A stretch of DNA of 64,000 nt from Olleya marilimosa CAM030. GTDB lineage: Bacteria; Bacteroidota; Bacteroidia; Flavobacteriales; Flavobacteriaceae. Below, piece after piece: positions 1 to 8,850 of this stretch; the stretch's first letter is position 1, and the number at the start of each line of letters is the position of its first letter. The notes under the pieces were generated by a model. That model had not been told where the DNA came from. It saw nothing but the letters and a program-made list of their open reading frames with translations, and did no database searches. Both the position numbers and the translations under genes were made by a program. The stretch is from contig NZ_JADR01000008.1 of assembly GCF_000518485.1 (NCBI RefSeq), positions 157,527 through 221,526 on the forward strand. The letters are read 5' to 3'.

Positions 1-2
1 AG

Positions 3-353
3 CAACCAGAGAAAGTAAACAAACTGGCGTCTCAAATAGATGTGTTTCCAACCTTGTTTTCGGTTTTGAATTGGGATTATGAATCTAATCTCTTCGGAAA
101 AGATATTCTATCCATGCAACCAAAAGATGAACGCGCATTTATAGGAAACTATAGAAAGTTGGGCTATTTAAAGGATGACAAAATATTGATTTTAGATGAA
201 CAGGCAAATGCGAATTTCTACTCTTGGAATCCATCTGATAATAGCTTAAACACTATTCCTTCCGAAGAAAAATTTCAAAATAAAAGCATTTCATTCTATC
301 AAGTAGCTGATGATTTGTACAGAAACGAGGGTTTAAAAATAAAGAGCGAATAA
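3..353 (+). CDS. LTA synthase-like sulfatase, C-terminal fragment cut by the window edge
   Basis: The frame is open from base 3 to the stop at 353, so this is the 3' end of a longer gene rather than a 103-residue protein starting at the GTG at 42. The residues around 13-30 (IDVFPTLFSVLNW, then GKDILS) match the end of the sulfatase domain of LtaS/phosphoglycerol-transferase-like enzymes, where a D-(V/I)-x-PT-L segment precedes a G-x-D(I/L) turn. The catalytic Thr and metal ligands would lie in the missing part. The stop at 351-353 is one base before the TTG start of the next gene, so the two are probably one operon. Together with the lipid kinase and PAP2 genes downstream this suggests modification of envelope lipids. 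Confidence 0.7.
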   Translation, partial: QPEKVNKLASQIDVFPTLFSVLNWDYESNLFGKDILSMQPKDERAFIGNYRKLGYLKDDKILILDEQANANFYSWNPSDNSLNTIPSEEKFQNKSISFYQVADDLYRNEGLKIKSE

Positions 354-354
354 A

Positions 355-1236
355 TTGATAGACATACATTTCATAGTAAATCCAATCGCTGGCTCTGGCC
401 ATCATAGTTTTTCTGAAACGTTTCTTCAAGATTATTTTGAAGCGGACATGTATAATATAATCATTAAATCTTCAGGATATAAAGGTCATGCCATTGATTT
501 AACTAAAGAGTCCATACATCAGCAAGCTGATATTATTGTGGCTTGTGGTGGAGATGGCACCATAAATGAAGTGGCTTCAACCTTAGTTGGTACAACCATT
601 CCTTTGGGGATTGTTCCTGTTGGTTCTGGTAATGGATTGGCTTCTAATTTGAACATTCCACGACATATAAAAAAAGCACTCTATATCATTAAGAATAACC
701 AATGCACAACGATTGACGTGGGTTGTGTGAACCAACGTTACTTTTTTAGTAATACTGGTTTTGGTTTTACTGCCAATGTTATAGAAAACTATGAAGCGTC
801 ACAAAAAAGAACATTACTGTGTTATCTAAATGCGTCCTTAAAATCCTTTAAATACTATAATAAAAAGGAAGAAATGGTCATTTCTATTGATGATAATATT
901 GAGGTGGTCAATCCTTTTTTAATCTTCATTTCAAACTCAAATGTTATGGGTTATAACATGAGTCTTACACCAAAGGCATCTTTAACAGATGGTCTTCTAG
1001 ATGTTATTATAGTGCCAAAAATAAGCAGGTTGAAAATGTTATTTTTCGGGTTTTGTATGCTTATGAAAAAGCCAGAACTGCTTAAAGAAGTCAAATATTA
1101 TCAAACAAGTAAACTGAAATTATCCCGAAAACAAGGTGCGTTTTTCGAATCTCAGATTGATGGCGAAATATCAAAAATTAATGACACAACACTTTCAATA
1201 TCAATTAAAAAAGAATCTTTAAGTGTCTTAATATAA
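355..1236 (+). CDS. Diacylglycerol kinase-like lipid kinase (YegS/BmrU type)
   Basis: The 293-residue protein opens directly with the nucleotide-binding strand FIVNPIAGSG (residues 6-15). It then has the diagnostic GGDGTINEV (about 65-73) and PVGSGNGLA (about 92-100) motifs of the DAGK catalytic domain (LCB5/YegS/BmrU family), which phosphorylates diacylglycerol or related lipids with ATP. Length is normal for the family. The start is TTG at 355, one base after the previous stop; no ATG upstream would keep the N-terminal motif. It is followed after 113 bp by two PAP2 phosphatases, so kinase and phosphatases could act on the same lipid phosphate pool. Exact substrate unknown. Confidence 0.88.
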   Translation: MIDIHFIVNPIAGSGHHSFSETFLQDYFEADMYNIIIKSSGYKGHAIDLTKESIHQQADIIVACGGDGTINEVASTLVGTTIPLGIVPVGSGNGLASNLNIPRHIKKALYIIKNNQCTTIDVGCVNQRYFFSNTGFGFTANVIENYEASQKRTLLCYLNASLKSFKYYNKKEEMVISIDDNIEVVNPFLIFISNSNVMGYNMSLTPKASLTDGLLDVIIVPKISRLKMLFFGFCMLMKKPELLKEVKYYQTSKLKLSRKQGAFFESQIDGEISKINDTTLSISIKKESLSVLI

Positions 1237-1349
1237 ATCAATTAATGTGTTGGGAGGATAGCTTTAAATTTTCTTAAGATTTCCCAACTACATTTATCAT
1301 AAAATAAACTGCATATACAGAAAGCTACTTTAATTAAAACACCCAATTA

Positions 1350-1925
1350 ATGATATCAAAGCATCTAAAATTCTTATGGCTGTTATGCACAGTTTTATTT
1401 TTATCCACAATTCCGCTTCAAGCTCAAGACACAAGTGAGACAAAACCACAAGTTGGAACAACTCAAAAAATAGGCGATGTTATTCTCTTTGCGTTACCAG
1501 TAGCCACAGTAGGAACCTCATTTGTAATAGGAGATGAAAAAGGAGCATGGCAATTTACAAAAGGACTTTTGCTTACAGCTGGAGTAACTTACGGATTAAA
1601 GTACAGCATAAATAAACAGAGACCGGATATGAGTAATGACAACTCGTTTCCGTCTGGCCATACCTCTACAGTATTCCATAGTGCAGGGTATATTCATAGA
1701 CGCTATGGGTTTAAATATAGTATTCCAGCCTATGCGCTTGCAGGTTTTACAGCAGCAAGTCGAATAGATTCTAAGAAACACGATATCCTTGATGTATTGG
1801 CTGGAGCAGCTATAGGTTTGGGGAGCAATTTACTTTTTACTACAGAATATCAACAAGAACACATGGAACTTACCTTTAACAGTAATGACGGAAACTATCT
1901 ACTCGGTTTCACCTATAAATTTTAA
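1350..1925 (+). CDS. PAP2-family phosphatase, first of a tandem pair
   Basis: A 191-residue secreted or membrane-linked protein with an N-terminal signal (hydrophobic residues 8-23, ending at LQAQ). The PAP2 signature is complete: K-x6-RP at about 85-93 (KYSINKQRP), FPSGHTS at about 100-106, and SR-x5-H-x3-D at about 137-148. These residues bind and hydrolyse phosphate esters such as phosphatidate or undecaprenyl pyrophosphate. It has few clear membrane helices, unlike PgpB. The protein ends in an aromatic-rich strand (YLLGFTYKF) that is almost identical to the end of the next gene, so the two look like recent paralogues. It lies in the lipid block behind the DAGK-like gene. Confidence 0.88.
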   Translation: MISKHLKFLWLLCTVLFLSTIPLQAQDTSETKPQVGTTQKIGDVILFALPVATVGTSFVIGDEKGAWQFTKGLLLTAGVTYGLKYSINKQRPDMSNDNSFPSGHTSTVFHSAGYIHRRYGFKYSIPAYALAGFTAASRIDSKKHDILDVLAGAAIGLGSNLLFTTEYQQEHMELTFNSNDGNYLLGFTYKF

Positions 1926-1945
1926 CTGAACTATATTTTTTTAAA

Positions 1946-2515
1946 ATGAAAAAAACAATTTGCCTTTTAGTGGCTTTCATGCCTTTTATGGTCTTAGCCC
2001 AAGACATTGATTCGCCTTCAGAAATTAGAAGAGAAACAACTTATGAAGTATTAGGAGATTATGGGCAACATGTACCAGCGTTAACTTCTTTGGTTATGAT
2101 TATTGCAAAAAAAGACAAAAAAGGATTCTGGCAGTTTACAAAATCGTATGGTACGACTTTGGCTCTAACCTACGGACTAAAATATGCTATTGATAAGCCA
2201 AGACCAGATGGTAGAACAGACGGTAAAGCATTTCCATCAGGACATACATCTGTAGCCTTTTCTGGAGCTTCTTTTTTACAGCGTCGCTATGGTTGGGAGT
2301 ATGGAATACCTGCTTATGTTGTTGCTGGATTGGTAGCATACAGCAGACTAGAAGGTATTAATGAAAGACACGATGGTTGGGATGTTTTAGGTGGTGCATT
2401 GGTCGGAATTGGGAGTACCTATTTATTTACAACACCTTACCAAAAAGAACATTATGAACTCACGTTTAGTGGTGGAGACGGAAACTACTTGCTTGGTTTC
2501 AAATATAAATTTTAG
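1946..2515 (+). CDS. PAP2-family phosphatase, second of a tandem pair
   Basis: A 189-residue paralogue of the preceding gene, 20 bp downstream. A signal peptide covers residues 1-18 (ending VLAQ). The phosphatase signature is intact: KYAIDKPRP, FPSGHTS and SR-x6-RH-x3-D. The C-terminal segment YELTFSGGDGNYLLGF matches the neighbour nearly residue for residue, whereas the N-terminal 50 residues differ. This suggests a local duplication followed by divergence of the presumed targeting region. Substrate is likely a lipid phosphate at the periplasmic face; the sequence does not distinguish phosphatidic acid from polyprenyl pyrophosphates. Confidence 0.87.
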   Translation: MKKTICLLVAFMPFMVLAQDIDSPSEIRRETTYEVLGDYGQHVPALTSLVMIIAKKDKKGFWQFTKSYGTTLALTYGLKYAIDKPRPDGRTDGKAFPSGHTSVAFSGASFLQRRYGWEYGIPAYVVAGLVAYSRLEGINERHDGWDVLGGALVGIGSTYLFTTPYQKEHYELTFSGGDGNYLLGFKYKF

Positions 2516-2520
2516 ACAGG

Positions 2521-3159
2521 ATGAATTCAATAGTTTGCAAAGTAAAAAAACATTGCCTCGATTTGCTAATGCACAGTCGTTGTAAAGTGTTGCCATTTCA
2601 TTGTGTACAACACACTTTGGAAGTGTACAAAAATGTACAAACTATTGGTAAGCAAGAAGAATGTAATGCAGAGGAATTAGAAATTTTGAAAATAGCTGCA
2701 CTATTTCACGATACAGGAGTTTCTGCCACTTATAAAGGTCACGAAGATATAAGTGCCAATAAGGCACATCTATTTTTAAGCGATTTAAAATATCCAGTTA
2801 ACAAAATCGTGGAAGTGATGAACTGTATCAGCGCCACTAAAATGCCACAAAATCCTAAAACAAAGTTAGAGCAGATTATTTGTGATGCCGATTTATTCCA
2901 TTTGTCCACGAAAACATATATGCTTAAAAACGAATTACTACGTATAGAATGGAAAACCTCTATGGATTTAATATTTACAGACCAAGATTGGTTTAAGCTA
3001 AATCTCGATTTTTTATCAGAGCACCACTACCATACAAACTATGGTAAAAATGTACTTCAAGATAAGAAGCAAAAGAACATGATGTTAATGGAACAGCTAA
3101 AAGCAGATGCTATGGCTAAACCATTTCAAGAAAGAACAAACAAGGACGTAGAAAACTAA
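2521..3159 (+). CDS. HD-domain phosphohydrolase
   Basis: A 212-residue cytosolic protein starting five bases after the PAP2 stop. It contains an HD-type metal-binding pattern: HCVQHTLEV (about 29-37), then LFHDTG (about 62-67), a GHE (about 74) and a later CDAD (about 124-127). These correspond to the H...HD...H...D ligands of the HD superfamily, which hydrolyses phosphate esters of nucleotides or phospholipids. No synthetase (RelA) or GGDEF partner is seen. Tight spacing to the PAP2 genes and to the following membrane protein indicates co-transcription. Substrate not predictable. Confidence 0.8.
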   Translation: MNSIVCKVKKHCLDLLMHSRCKVLPFHCVQHTLEVYKNVQTIGKQEECNAEELEILKIAALFHDTGVSATYKGHEDISANKAHLFLSDLKYPVNKIVEVMNCISATKMPQNPKTKLEQIICDADLFHLSTKTYMLKNELLRIEWKTSMDLIFTDQDWFKLNLDFLSEHHYHTNYGKNVLQDKKQKNMMLMEQLKADAMAKPFQERTNKDVEN

Positions 3160-3185
3160 AAATTGATGTATATGACTAGTATTTA

Positions 3186-6005
3186 ATGACTACAACTAAA
3201 TTTATAACCAGTATTGCCTTTTTTCTAATTACAATTGTAGGTCTTGCACAGCATAAAATAGCTATCAATGCAGAACTAGACACGATTAACCATACCATTA
3301 AAGTAAAGCAAAAAGTGGTATTTTACAATACCTCTAAAGACACCTTAACCCAAATTTTACTACACGATTGGGCCAATAGTTATTTAGATAAAGAAACACC
3401 ATTAGCCCAACGTTTTGCAGAAGACTACAGACGCAATTTTCATTTTGCGAGTGATTTTGAACGTGGTTATACTAATATAGATTCCATTAAAAACGAAGCA
3501 AAAAGCTCATTGAAATGGCAACGTTTTAATGGTATTCAAGATGTTTTAGAAGTCGAATTAAATGAACCTATTGCGCCTGAGGATAGCATGCAAATCTTTT
3601 TTTCATATTCGGTTAAACTTCCAGATGATAAATTTACAGGGAACGGTTACACCAATAAAAAAAATTACAATCTACGCTATTGGTATTTAGTTCCTGCGGT
3701 TTATGACACGGAATGGGAAGTGCATAGCAATAAAGATTTAGGAGATTTTTATGCACCATTGGCATCCTATAATATCAAATTTAAACTTCCTACTAATTAT
3801 ACATTAACTTCAGGTCTTAAAGAATCTGAAAAGGTCATAAACGGAAATAAAACGATTTCGGTTTCAGGAGACAATCAGCGAGAGGTTAAATTATATATTC
3901 AGAAAACAGCTGATTTTTACTATCTTAAAACAGATGAATTTGATTTGGTTACTAACATTTCCGCAGACAAAGTTGAAGATTCAATAAAATTAGAAACAGC
4001 CAATAAAATTGTCACGTTTCTAAAAGATAATTTAGGTGATTTTCCGTTGGAAAAACTCATCGTTTCAAATATCGATAAACGCAAGAACCCTATTTATGGC
4101 TTCAATCAACTTCCTGAAAAATTCAGACCTTTTTCAAATGAGTTTCAGTTTGAAATATCCTTGCTAAAAAGCACGATTGATGCAATGTTAGAAAGCACTT
4201 TAGTCATTAATCCAAGAGAAGAAAAATGGGTTACAGATGGTATTTTGGTGTATTTGATGATGGATTATATGGACAACTATTATCCTAAAATGAAATTAGG
4301 TGGTACACTTTCAAAAGTTATTGGTTTGCGCTGGTTTCATGCAGCGGATTTAACCTTTAACGAACAGTATTATTTGGGCTACAAAAACATGGCAAGACGT
4401 TTTATAGACCAACCGCTGGGAACACCAAGAGATTCATTACTAAAATTCAATTATAATATAGCAAACACATATAAAGCTGGTCTAGGTTTTAAATATTTAG
4501 AAGACTATTTGGATGATAAAACGGTAAGCAAAAGTATAAAGCAATTTTATTTTAATTACAAGCTGAAACCGACATCTGCAAAACAATTTCAAACGGTTAT
4601 TGAATCTTTAGCAGAGAAGAAGACCAATTGGTTTTTTGATGAATTTATTGCAAAGAATGATAAGCTAGACTTCAAATTCAAAAGCGTTAAAGAAAGAGGG
4701 GATTCATTAATTATTATTTTAAAGAATAAACGGGAAAACACGATGCCAGTTTCTATTTCATCCATTAAAGACGATAAGGAGATTGACAAGATTTGGATAG
4801 ATGGTTTTCTAGATGAAAAACAAATCATCATCAAAAACAATAATGCAGATAAGCTGGTTATTGATTACGACAGAAATATTCCTGAAGTGAAACGTTCAAA
4901 TAATTATAAAAATCTTAAGGGAATATTAAATAAGCCACTACAAGTCAGGTTGTTGAAAGATGTTGAAGACCCAAGTAAAAATCAAACCTTTTTTATGCCA
5001 GTTATTGAGTTTGATAATATTTATGATGGTTTAACACTTGGCGGAAAACTCTATAATAAGACCATAATAGCAAAACCATTTATTTACAAAATTACACCGA
5101 CTTATGGTTTTAAATCCAAAGCCTTAATAGGTTCGGCCTCTTTAGTATTAAATGAACAATTTAAGGAGTCGGGTTGGTACTCTTATAAGATTGGTCTATC
5201 TGGAAACAGAACCAGTTATACGCCAGAATTATTTGCCAATAGCTTTACACCTTATATCGATTTCAATTATAGAAGCAAAGATTTAAGGAGTAATTTAATA
5301 CAAACCATCACATTAAGAAATGTTACTATTTCTAGGGATGTTGATGTAGAAGTGCCATTAGAAACACCCAATTATAGTGTGTTTAATACTAGGTACATAT
5401 TTTCCAACTCTAATTTTTCCAACAGTTTTGTCTTTCAAGGAGATTATGAATTATCTAAAAAATTTAGCAAAGTGTCGGTTACAGCATTTTACCGAAAATT
5501 ATTTCTTGATAACAGGAAAATCAGTTTAAGGCTGTATGCAGGAACTTTCTTAAACAACAAAACACAAGCAGATAATGGCTATTTTGATTTTGCGTTAGAT
5601 AGACCAACAGATTATTTATTCGATTATGATTACCTTGGAAGGTCTGAAGACGAAGGTTTATTTTCTCAAGAATATATTACTGCCGAAGGTGGTTTCAAAT
5701 CCATTTTAGAGACCAGATTTGCTAATCAATGGATAACGACTTTAAACGGAGAAGTGAGTATTTGGAATTGGATTCACGCTTATGGCGACGTTGGGTTTTT
5801 AAAGAATAAAGGTGTAAGCCCTTACTTTGCTTATGACTCTGGAGTAAAATTAAGCTTGGTAGAAGATTATTTCGAGTTGTACTTACCAGTAGCATCAAAT
5901 AATGGTTTCGAATTAGGGCAAAATAAATACGGAGAAAAGATTAGATTTAAAGTCACGTTAAGTATTTCCACACTCATAAAATTATTTACAAGACGCTGGT
6001 ATTAA
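3186..6005 (+). CDS. Degenerate M1 peptidase-like protein with C-terminal outer-membrane barrel
   Basis: A 939-residue exported protein (signal peptide residues 1-21, ending GLAQ). The N-terminal half follows the gluzincin/M1 aminopeptidase layout: a beta-rich domain, then a helical domain with EKWVTDGILVYL (about 344-355), which resembles the W-x2-(E/D)G-x2-Y segment that follows the zinc site in M1 enzymes. The expected HExxH is absent, so it is probably not an active peptidase. The last 350 residues are repetitive, aromatic beta-strands ending in RRWY, typical of a terminal barrel strand recognised by the BAM machinery. It sits between phosphatase genes of one apparent operon, possibly linking the periplasmic enzymes to the outer membrane (inference). 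Confidence 0.72.
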   Translation: MTTTKFITSIAFFLITIVGLAQHKIAINAELDTINHTIKVKQKVVFYNTSKDTLTQILLHDWANSYLDKETPLAQRFAEDYRRNFHFASDFERGYTNIDSIKNEAKSSLKWQRFNGIQDVLEVELNEPIAPEDSMQIFFSYSVKLPDDKFTGNGYTNKKNYNLRYWYLVPAVYDTEWEVHSNKDLGDFYAPLASYNIKFKLPTNYTLTSGLKESEKVINGNKTISVSGDNQREVKLYIQKTADFYYLKTDEFDLVTNISADKVEDSIKLETANKIVTFLKDNLGDFPLEKLIVSNIDKRKNPIYGFNQLPEKFRPFSNEFQFEISLLKSTIDAMLESTLVINPREEKWVTDGILVYLMMDYMDNYYPKMKLGGTLSKVIGLRWFHAADLTFNEQYYLGYKNMARRFIDQPLGTPRDSLLKFNYNIANTYKAGLGFKYLEDYLDDKTVSKSIKQFYFNYKLKPTSAKQFQTVIESLAEKKTNWFFDEFIAKNDKLDFKFKSVKERGDSLIIILKNKRENTMPVSISSIKDDKEIDKIWIDGFLDEKQIIIKNNNADKLVIDYDRNIPEVKRSNNYKNLKGILNKPLQVRLLKDVEDPSKNQTFFMPVIEFDNIYDGLTLGGKLYNKTIIAKPFIYKITPTYGFKSKALIGSASLVLNEQFKESGWYSYKIGLSGNRTSYTPELFANSFTPYIDFNYRSKDLRSNLIQTITLRNVTISRDVDVEVPLETPNYSVFNTRYIFSNSNFSNSFVFQGDYELSKKFSKVSVTAFYRKLFLDNRKISLRLYAGTFLNNKTQADNGYFDFALDRPTDYLFDYDYLGRSEDEGLFSQEYITAEGGFKSILETRFANQWITTLNGEVSIWNWIHAYGDVGFLKNKGVSPYFAYDSGVKLSLVEDYFELYLPVASNNGFELGQNKYGEKIRFKVTLSISTLIKLFTRRWY

Positions 6006-6018
6006 TATAGATTTCAAT

Positions 6019-7005
6019 ATGAATATAAATTACAATAACATAATTAAAACGATCACAATATTAAGTTTTGTCTTATTATCTAGTACCAACTACGCACAAC
6101 AACTTGAAGATTCACAAACCTTCGAAATGAAAGATGGAACAACCTTTACCTATACCAAGCCCAAGTTTTTTGATATGTTTCGGTACATTCCAAATGATGT
6201 ATATGAATTTGGAAAATATACAGTCCAAAAAGAAAACTTACTTTATACAGGAATGGCAGTTGGTGGTACGTTAGCGTTAATACCATTTGACCAAAAATTA
6301 TTGGACAACGCACAAGAATTAGGCGAGCCACTTGGATTAGCAGAAGATGTGAGCTATACTAGACTTTTAGGTATAGAGGTGCTTCCAAAAGATATTAATG
6401 GAACAATTTATTATATCGGAAATGGATTAACACCAATTCTGTTAAGTGGTGGTTTTTATATTTCAGGAAAAATTAATAACGATTATCGTGCATTGAATAC
6501 ATCAAGTGAATTAATAGAAGTGTTGTTATCTTCTGGTGTAAGTACACAAATAATCAAAAGAATAACAGGAAGACAAAGCCCAAGTGCAGCGATTGAAAGC
6601 GGAAACCCAGGAGGTCATTGGACACCTTTTCCAAGTTTTAAAGCCTACCAAACCAACACACCAAATTACGATGCTATGCCATCTGGCCACATGACCACTT
6701 ACATAGCGACGCTTACTGTTATCGCAACTAACTATCCAGACGTTAAATGGCTTAAGCCAGTAGGTTATACAATAGCAGGAGTTATGGCTTTTCAAATGAT
6801 GAGTTCTAGGGTACATTGGGCTTCAGATTATCCATTTGCCATTTTAATGGGTTATGTTATAGGTAAAAATGCAGCCAACCGAAGAATTAAAAAAGAAGTA
6901 AAACGCGATGTTACAGGCGAAATAATCGAACCACGATTTAAAACCAATTTCACGTTTTCGTCACATTCAGGTTATAATATGGCAGGTGTTGTGATTACGT
7001 TTTGA
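6019..7005 (+). CDS. PAP2-family phosphatase, long form
   Basis: A 328-residue protein with a signal segment (residues 11-27) and a complete PAP2 signature: KRITGRQSP (about 178-186), MPSGHMTT (about 219-226) and SRVHWASDYP (about 261-270). The spacing between the first and second motif is longer than in the two small PAP2 genes upstream. It carries an additional N-terminal domain and likely a membrane segment around residues 74-90. It starts 13 bp after the barrel protein and closes the lipid operon. Its last residues (NMAGVVITF) are again an aromatic-ended strand. Likely a lipid phosphatase; physiological substrate unknown. Confidence 0.87.
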   Translation: MNINYNNIIKTITILSFVLLSSTNYAQQLEDSQTFEMKDGTTFTYTKPKFFDMFRYIPNDVYEFGKYTVQKENLLYTGMAVGGTLALIPFDQKLLDNAQELGEPLGLAEDVSYTRLLGIEVLPKDINGTIYYIGNGLTPILLSGGFYISGKINNDYRALNTSSELIEVLLSSGVSTQIIKRITGRQSPSAAIESGNPGGHWTPFPSFKAYQTNTPNYDAMPSGHMTTYIATLTVIATNYPDVKWLKPVGYTIAGVMAFQMMSSRVHWASDYPFAILMGYVIGKNAANRRIKKEVKRDVTGEIIEPRFKTNFTFSSHSGYNMAGVVITF

Positions 7006-7068
7006 GATATTATTTTAAATTATATTTAACTTCATTTCAACTGAGCGGACAATATATTTTTTAACTTG

Positions 7069-7082
7069 TTAGATTAATCTAA
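7069..7082. promoter_or_regulatory. 14-bp perfect palindrome before the two-gene unit
   Basis: TTAGATTAATCTAA is a perfect palindrome 12 bp upstream of the start at 7095. Its right half (AATCTAAAA) also occurs in the leaders of the DUF932, ParB-like and amidase genes. It is placed where an operator or the downstream part of a promoter would be. Inference only. Confidence 0.4.
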
Positions 7083-7094
7083 AAAGTAGAAAAA

Positions 7095-8840
7095 TTGTTC
7101 AAACTCGGAATAACTTTTGAAGCCTGTTTTCCTGATGAGGAAAGAGGCGAATTAGGGGAATATTTATCAGGAATTAATAAAGCAGACCTACTCAAAATGG
7201 GTTCTTTTTTCTTAGGGTTTAATGTCGAAAAATCTAGATATTCAAACATTCCTCATTTTTTGCAAATGTTTTTCGGTCCAGAAAACTCTGATTTTGCACA
7301 AGCTATTTATACCAATATACTACGATATATAGAAACAACAGAATACCCATTAGAAATTTATGAAGTTCCTTATGTCGTTTCAAGTTTGAAACTGTTTGAG
7401 TTTATTTTTGATTCGATACCTAATGACCAAGAAACCACAAAAACAAATAAGCAAATTGAACAAGATACATTTAAAGCTTATGTATTATTAAATCAGATAA
7501 CGATTACAGATAGATTTCTTATAAGTAAGCAAATTAAGGAAGAAAATAATTTAAGCCCTACACCTGCTCAGGCCTTATTAGAAATAAGTTTTCATAATAG
7601 TGACCTCATAAACTATAGAGTTGATAAACTTTATGAATGCCAGTTTAAAAGGGCTTTGCTTTATTTTGAGTTTTTATCAGCACAAGCCAATTGTACCACA
7701 TTACTTAACGCTTTTTATGCACATTATGAAGTTACCGGTTATAAAGATTATTTAAAGCGTCTATTCGGAATAGTTTATTCGGTTTTAATGATGGACAAGG
7801 AATCTCACGTGGAAATTCATCTTGAAGAACAAGAAAGCATGGCATTCATTGATAAGCATATTGCCAATGTTGATGAATTAATTACTGAAGTCGATTTTCT
7901 AAATGTTCGTAGCAATCCGCTGTATAAATTTGAAGAAGATAAATACAGAATCATTTCGCCTTTATTCACTATCGAAATGATGTACAACGGTTTATTTTTT
8001 AGATTGAAAGCTATTAATGAAGAGTTGGCAAATGGAGATAAGGTGACTAATTTTTATAATCTCAAAACATATCAGTTTAGCGAACAGTATGTTTTATCTA
8101 AACTTTTAAAAGAAATTTATGGTAATAGATATGTTCAAAAAACGGGTTTAGAGTTAGATGGCATTATAGACGGTGCGCCAGATTACTACATGCGTAATGG
8201 AAAATATATTCACGTTTACGAATCTAAAGATATCTTAATTACCAAAGAAAGTAAACAATCATTGGATTATAGGGATTTAGAAAACGAATTAAGGATTAAA
8301 CTATTTGAAAACGAAAAAGGTAGTCCGAAGGCGGTAAGACAATTGGTTGAAACAGTAAGAAAAATATTGAATAGCGAAGCTGTTTACGATGCAAATATAC
8401 CTCTGGCAAGGGTGCATATATTTCCAGTATTGGTTCTGCATTACAGAATGTTTAACGCAGCAGGATTAAATAGTGTCATTAATTCGTGGTTTGATGAGGA
8501 GTTGGCAAAATTAGAGGCATTGGGTTTGGATGTTTCCAGAGTGCACAGTTTGGTAATTATCGATGTTGAAACTTTAATGTTCAATAAAGATGCGCTTGTT
8601 AAAAGAAAGATAACAGTTCAAAATGCCTTTCTTGAATATGAAAAAGAGTATCTAAGATTCAATATGGCCAATGCTAGACCAAAACCGAGAAGTATGGTTG
8701 AAGCAAATAAATTAATAGAAGATTCTCTGATACCATTTTCTTTTTATTTAGATAATAAAATTGAAAAACTGGGTTACAAACGCTCAGGTAAAGATTTGCT
8801 TGAAAAAGCAAGTGTCTTATTTGATGAAGAAAACGAATAG
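7095..8840 (+). CDS. Unrecognised protein with PD-(D/E)XK nuclease signature
   Basis: I do not recognise this 581-residue protein as a named family. A segment around residues 352-378 reads LDGIIDGAPDYYMRN...IHVYESKD. It fits the PD-(D/E)XK nuclease core: an acidic strand, PD, then about 12 residues and a hydrophobic strand ending ExK. Helical sequence rich in charged residues lies on both sides; no membrane segment or signal is seen. The start used is TTG at 7095; the first internal ATG is about 33 codons later. The gene is followed after 10 bp by a second unknown gene in the same direction, and together they form a unit separated from the lipid block by a palindrome. A nuclease-based defence or mobility role is inference. 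Confidence 0.6.
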   Translation: MFKLGITFEACFPDEERGELGEYLSGINKADLLKMGSFFLGFNVEKSRYSNIPHFLQMFFGPENSDFAQAIYTNILRYIETTEYPLEIYEVPYVVSSLKLFEFIFDSIPNDQETTKTNKQIEQDTFKAYVLLNQITITDRFLISKQIKEENNLSPTPAQALLEISFHNSDLINYRVDKLYECQFKRALLYFEFLSAQANCTTLLNAFYAHYEVTGYKDYLKRLFGIVYSVLMMDKESHVEIHLEEQESMAFIDKHIANVDELITEVDFLNVRSNPLYKFEEDKYRIISPLFTIEMMYNGLFFRLKAINEELANGDKVTNFYNLKTYQFSEQYVLSKLLKEIYGNRYVQKTGLELDGIIDGAPDYYMRNGKYIHVYESKDILITKESKQSLDYRDLENELRIKLFENEKGSPKAVRQLVETVRKILNSEAVYDANIPLARVHIFPVLVLHYRMFNAAGLNSVINSWFDEELAKLEALGLDVSRVHSLVIIDVETLMFNKDALVKRKITVQNAFLEYEKEYLRFNMANARPKPRSMVEANKLIEDSLIPFSFYLDNKIEKLGYKRSGKDLLEKASVLFDEENE

Positions 8841-8850
8841 CTTATAATGT

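Noticed and set aside
1..7005. Left ICE end within the lipid block
   Set aside because: I searched by eye for a copy of the tRNA 3' fragment and found none, so no left boundary can be set.
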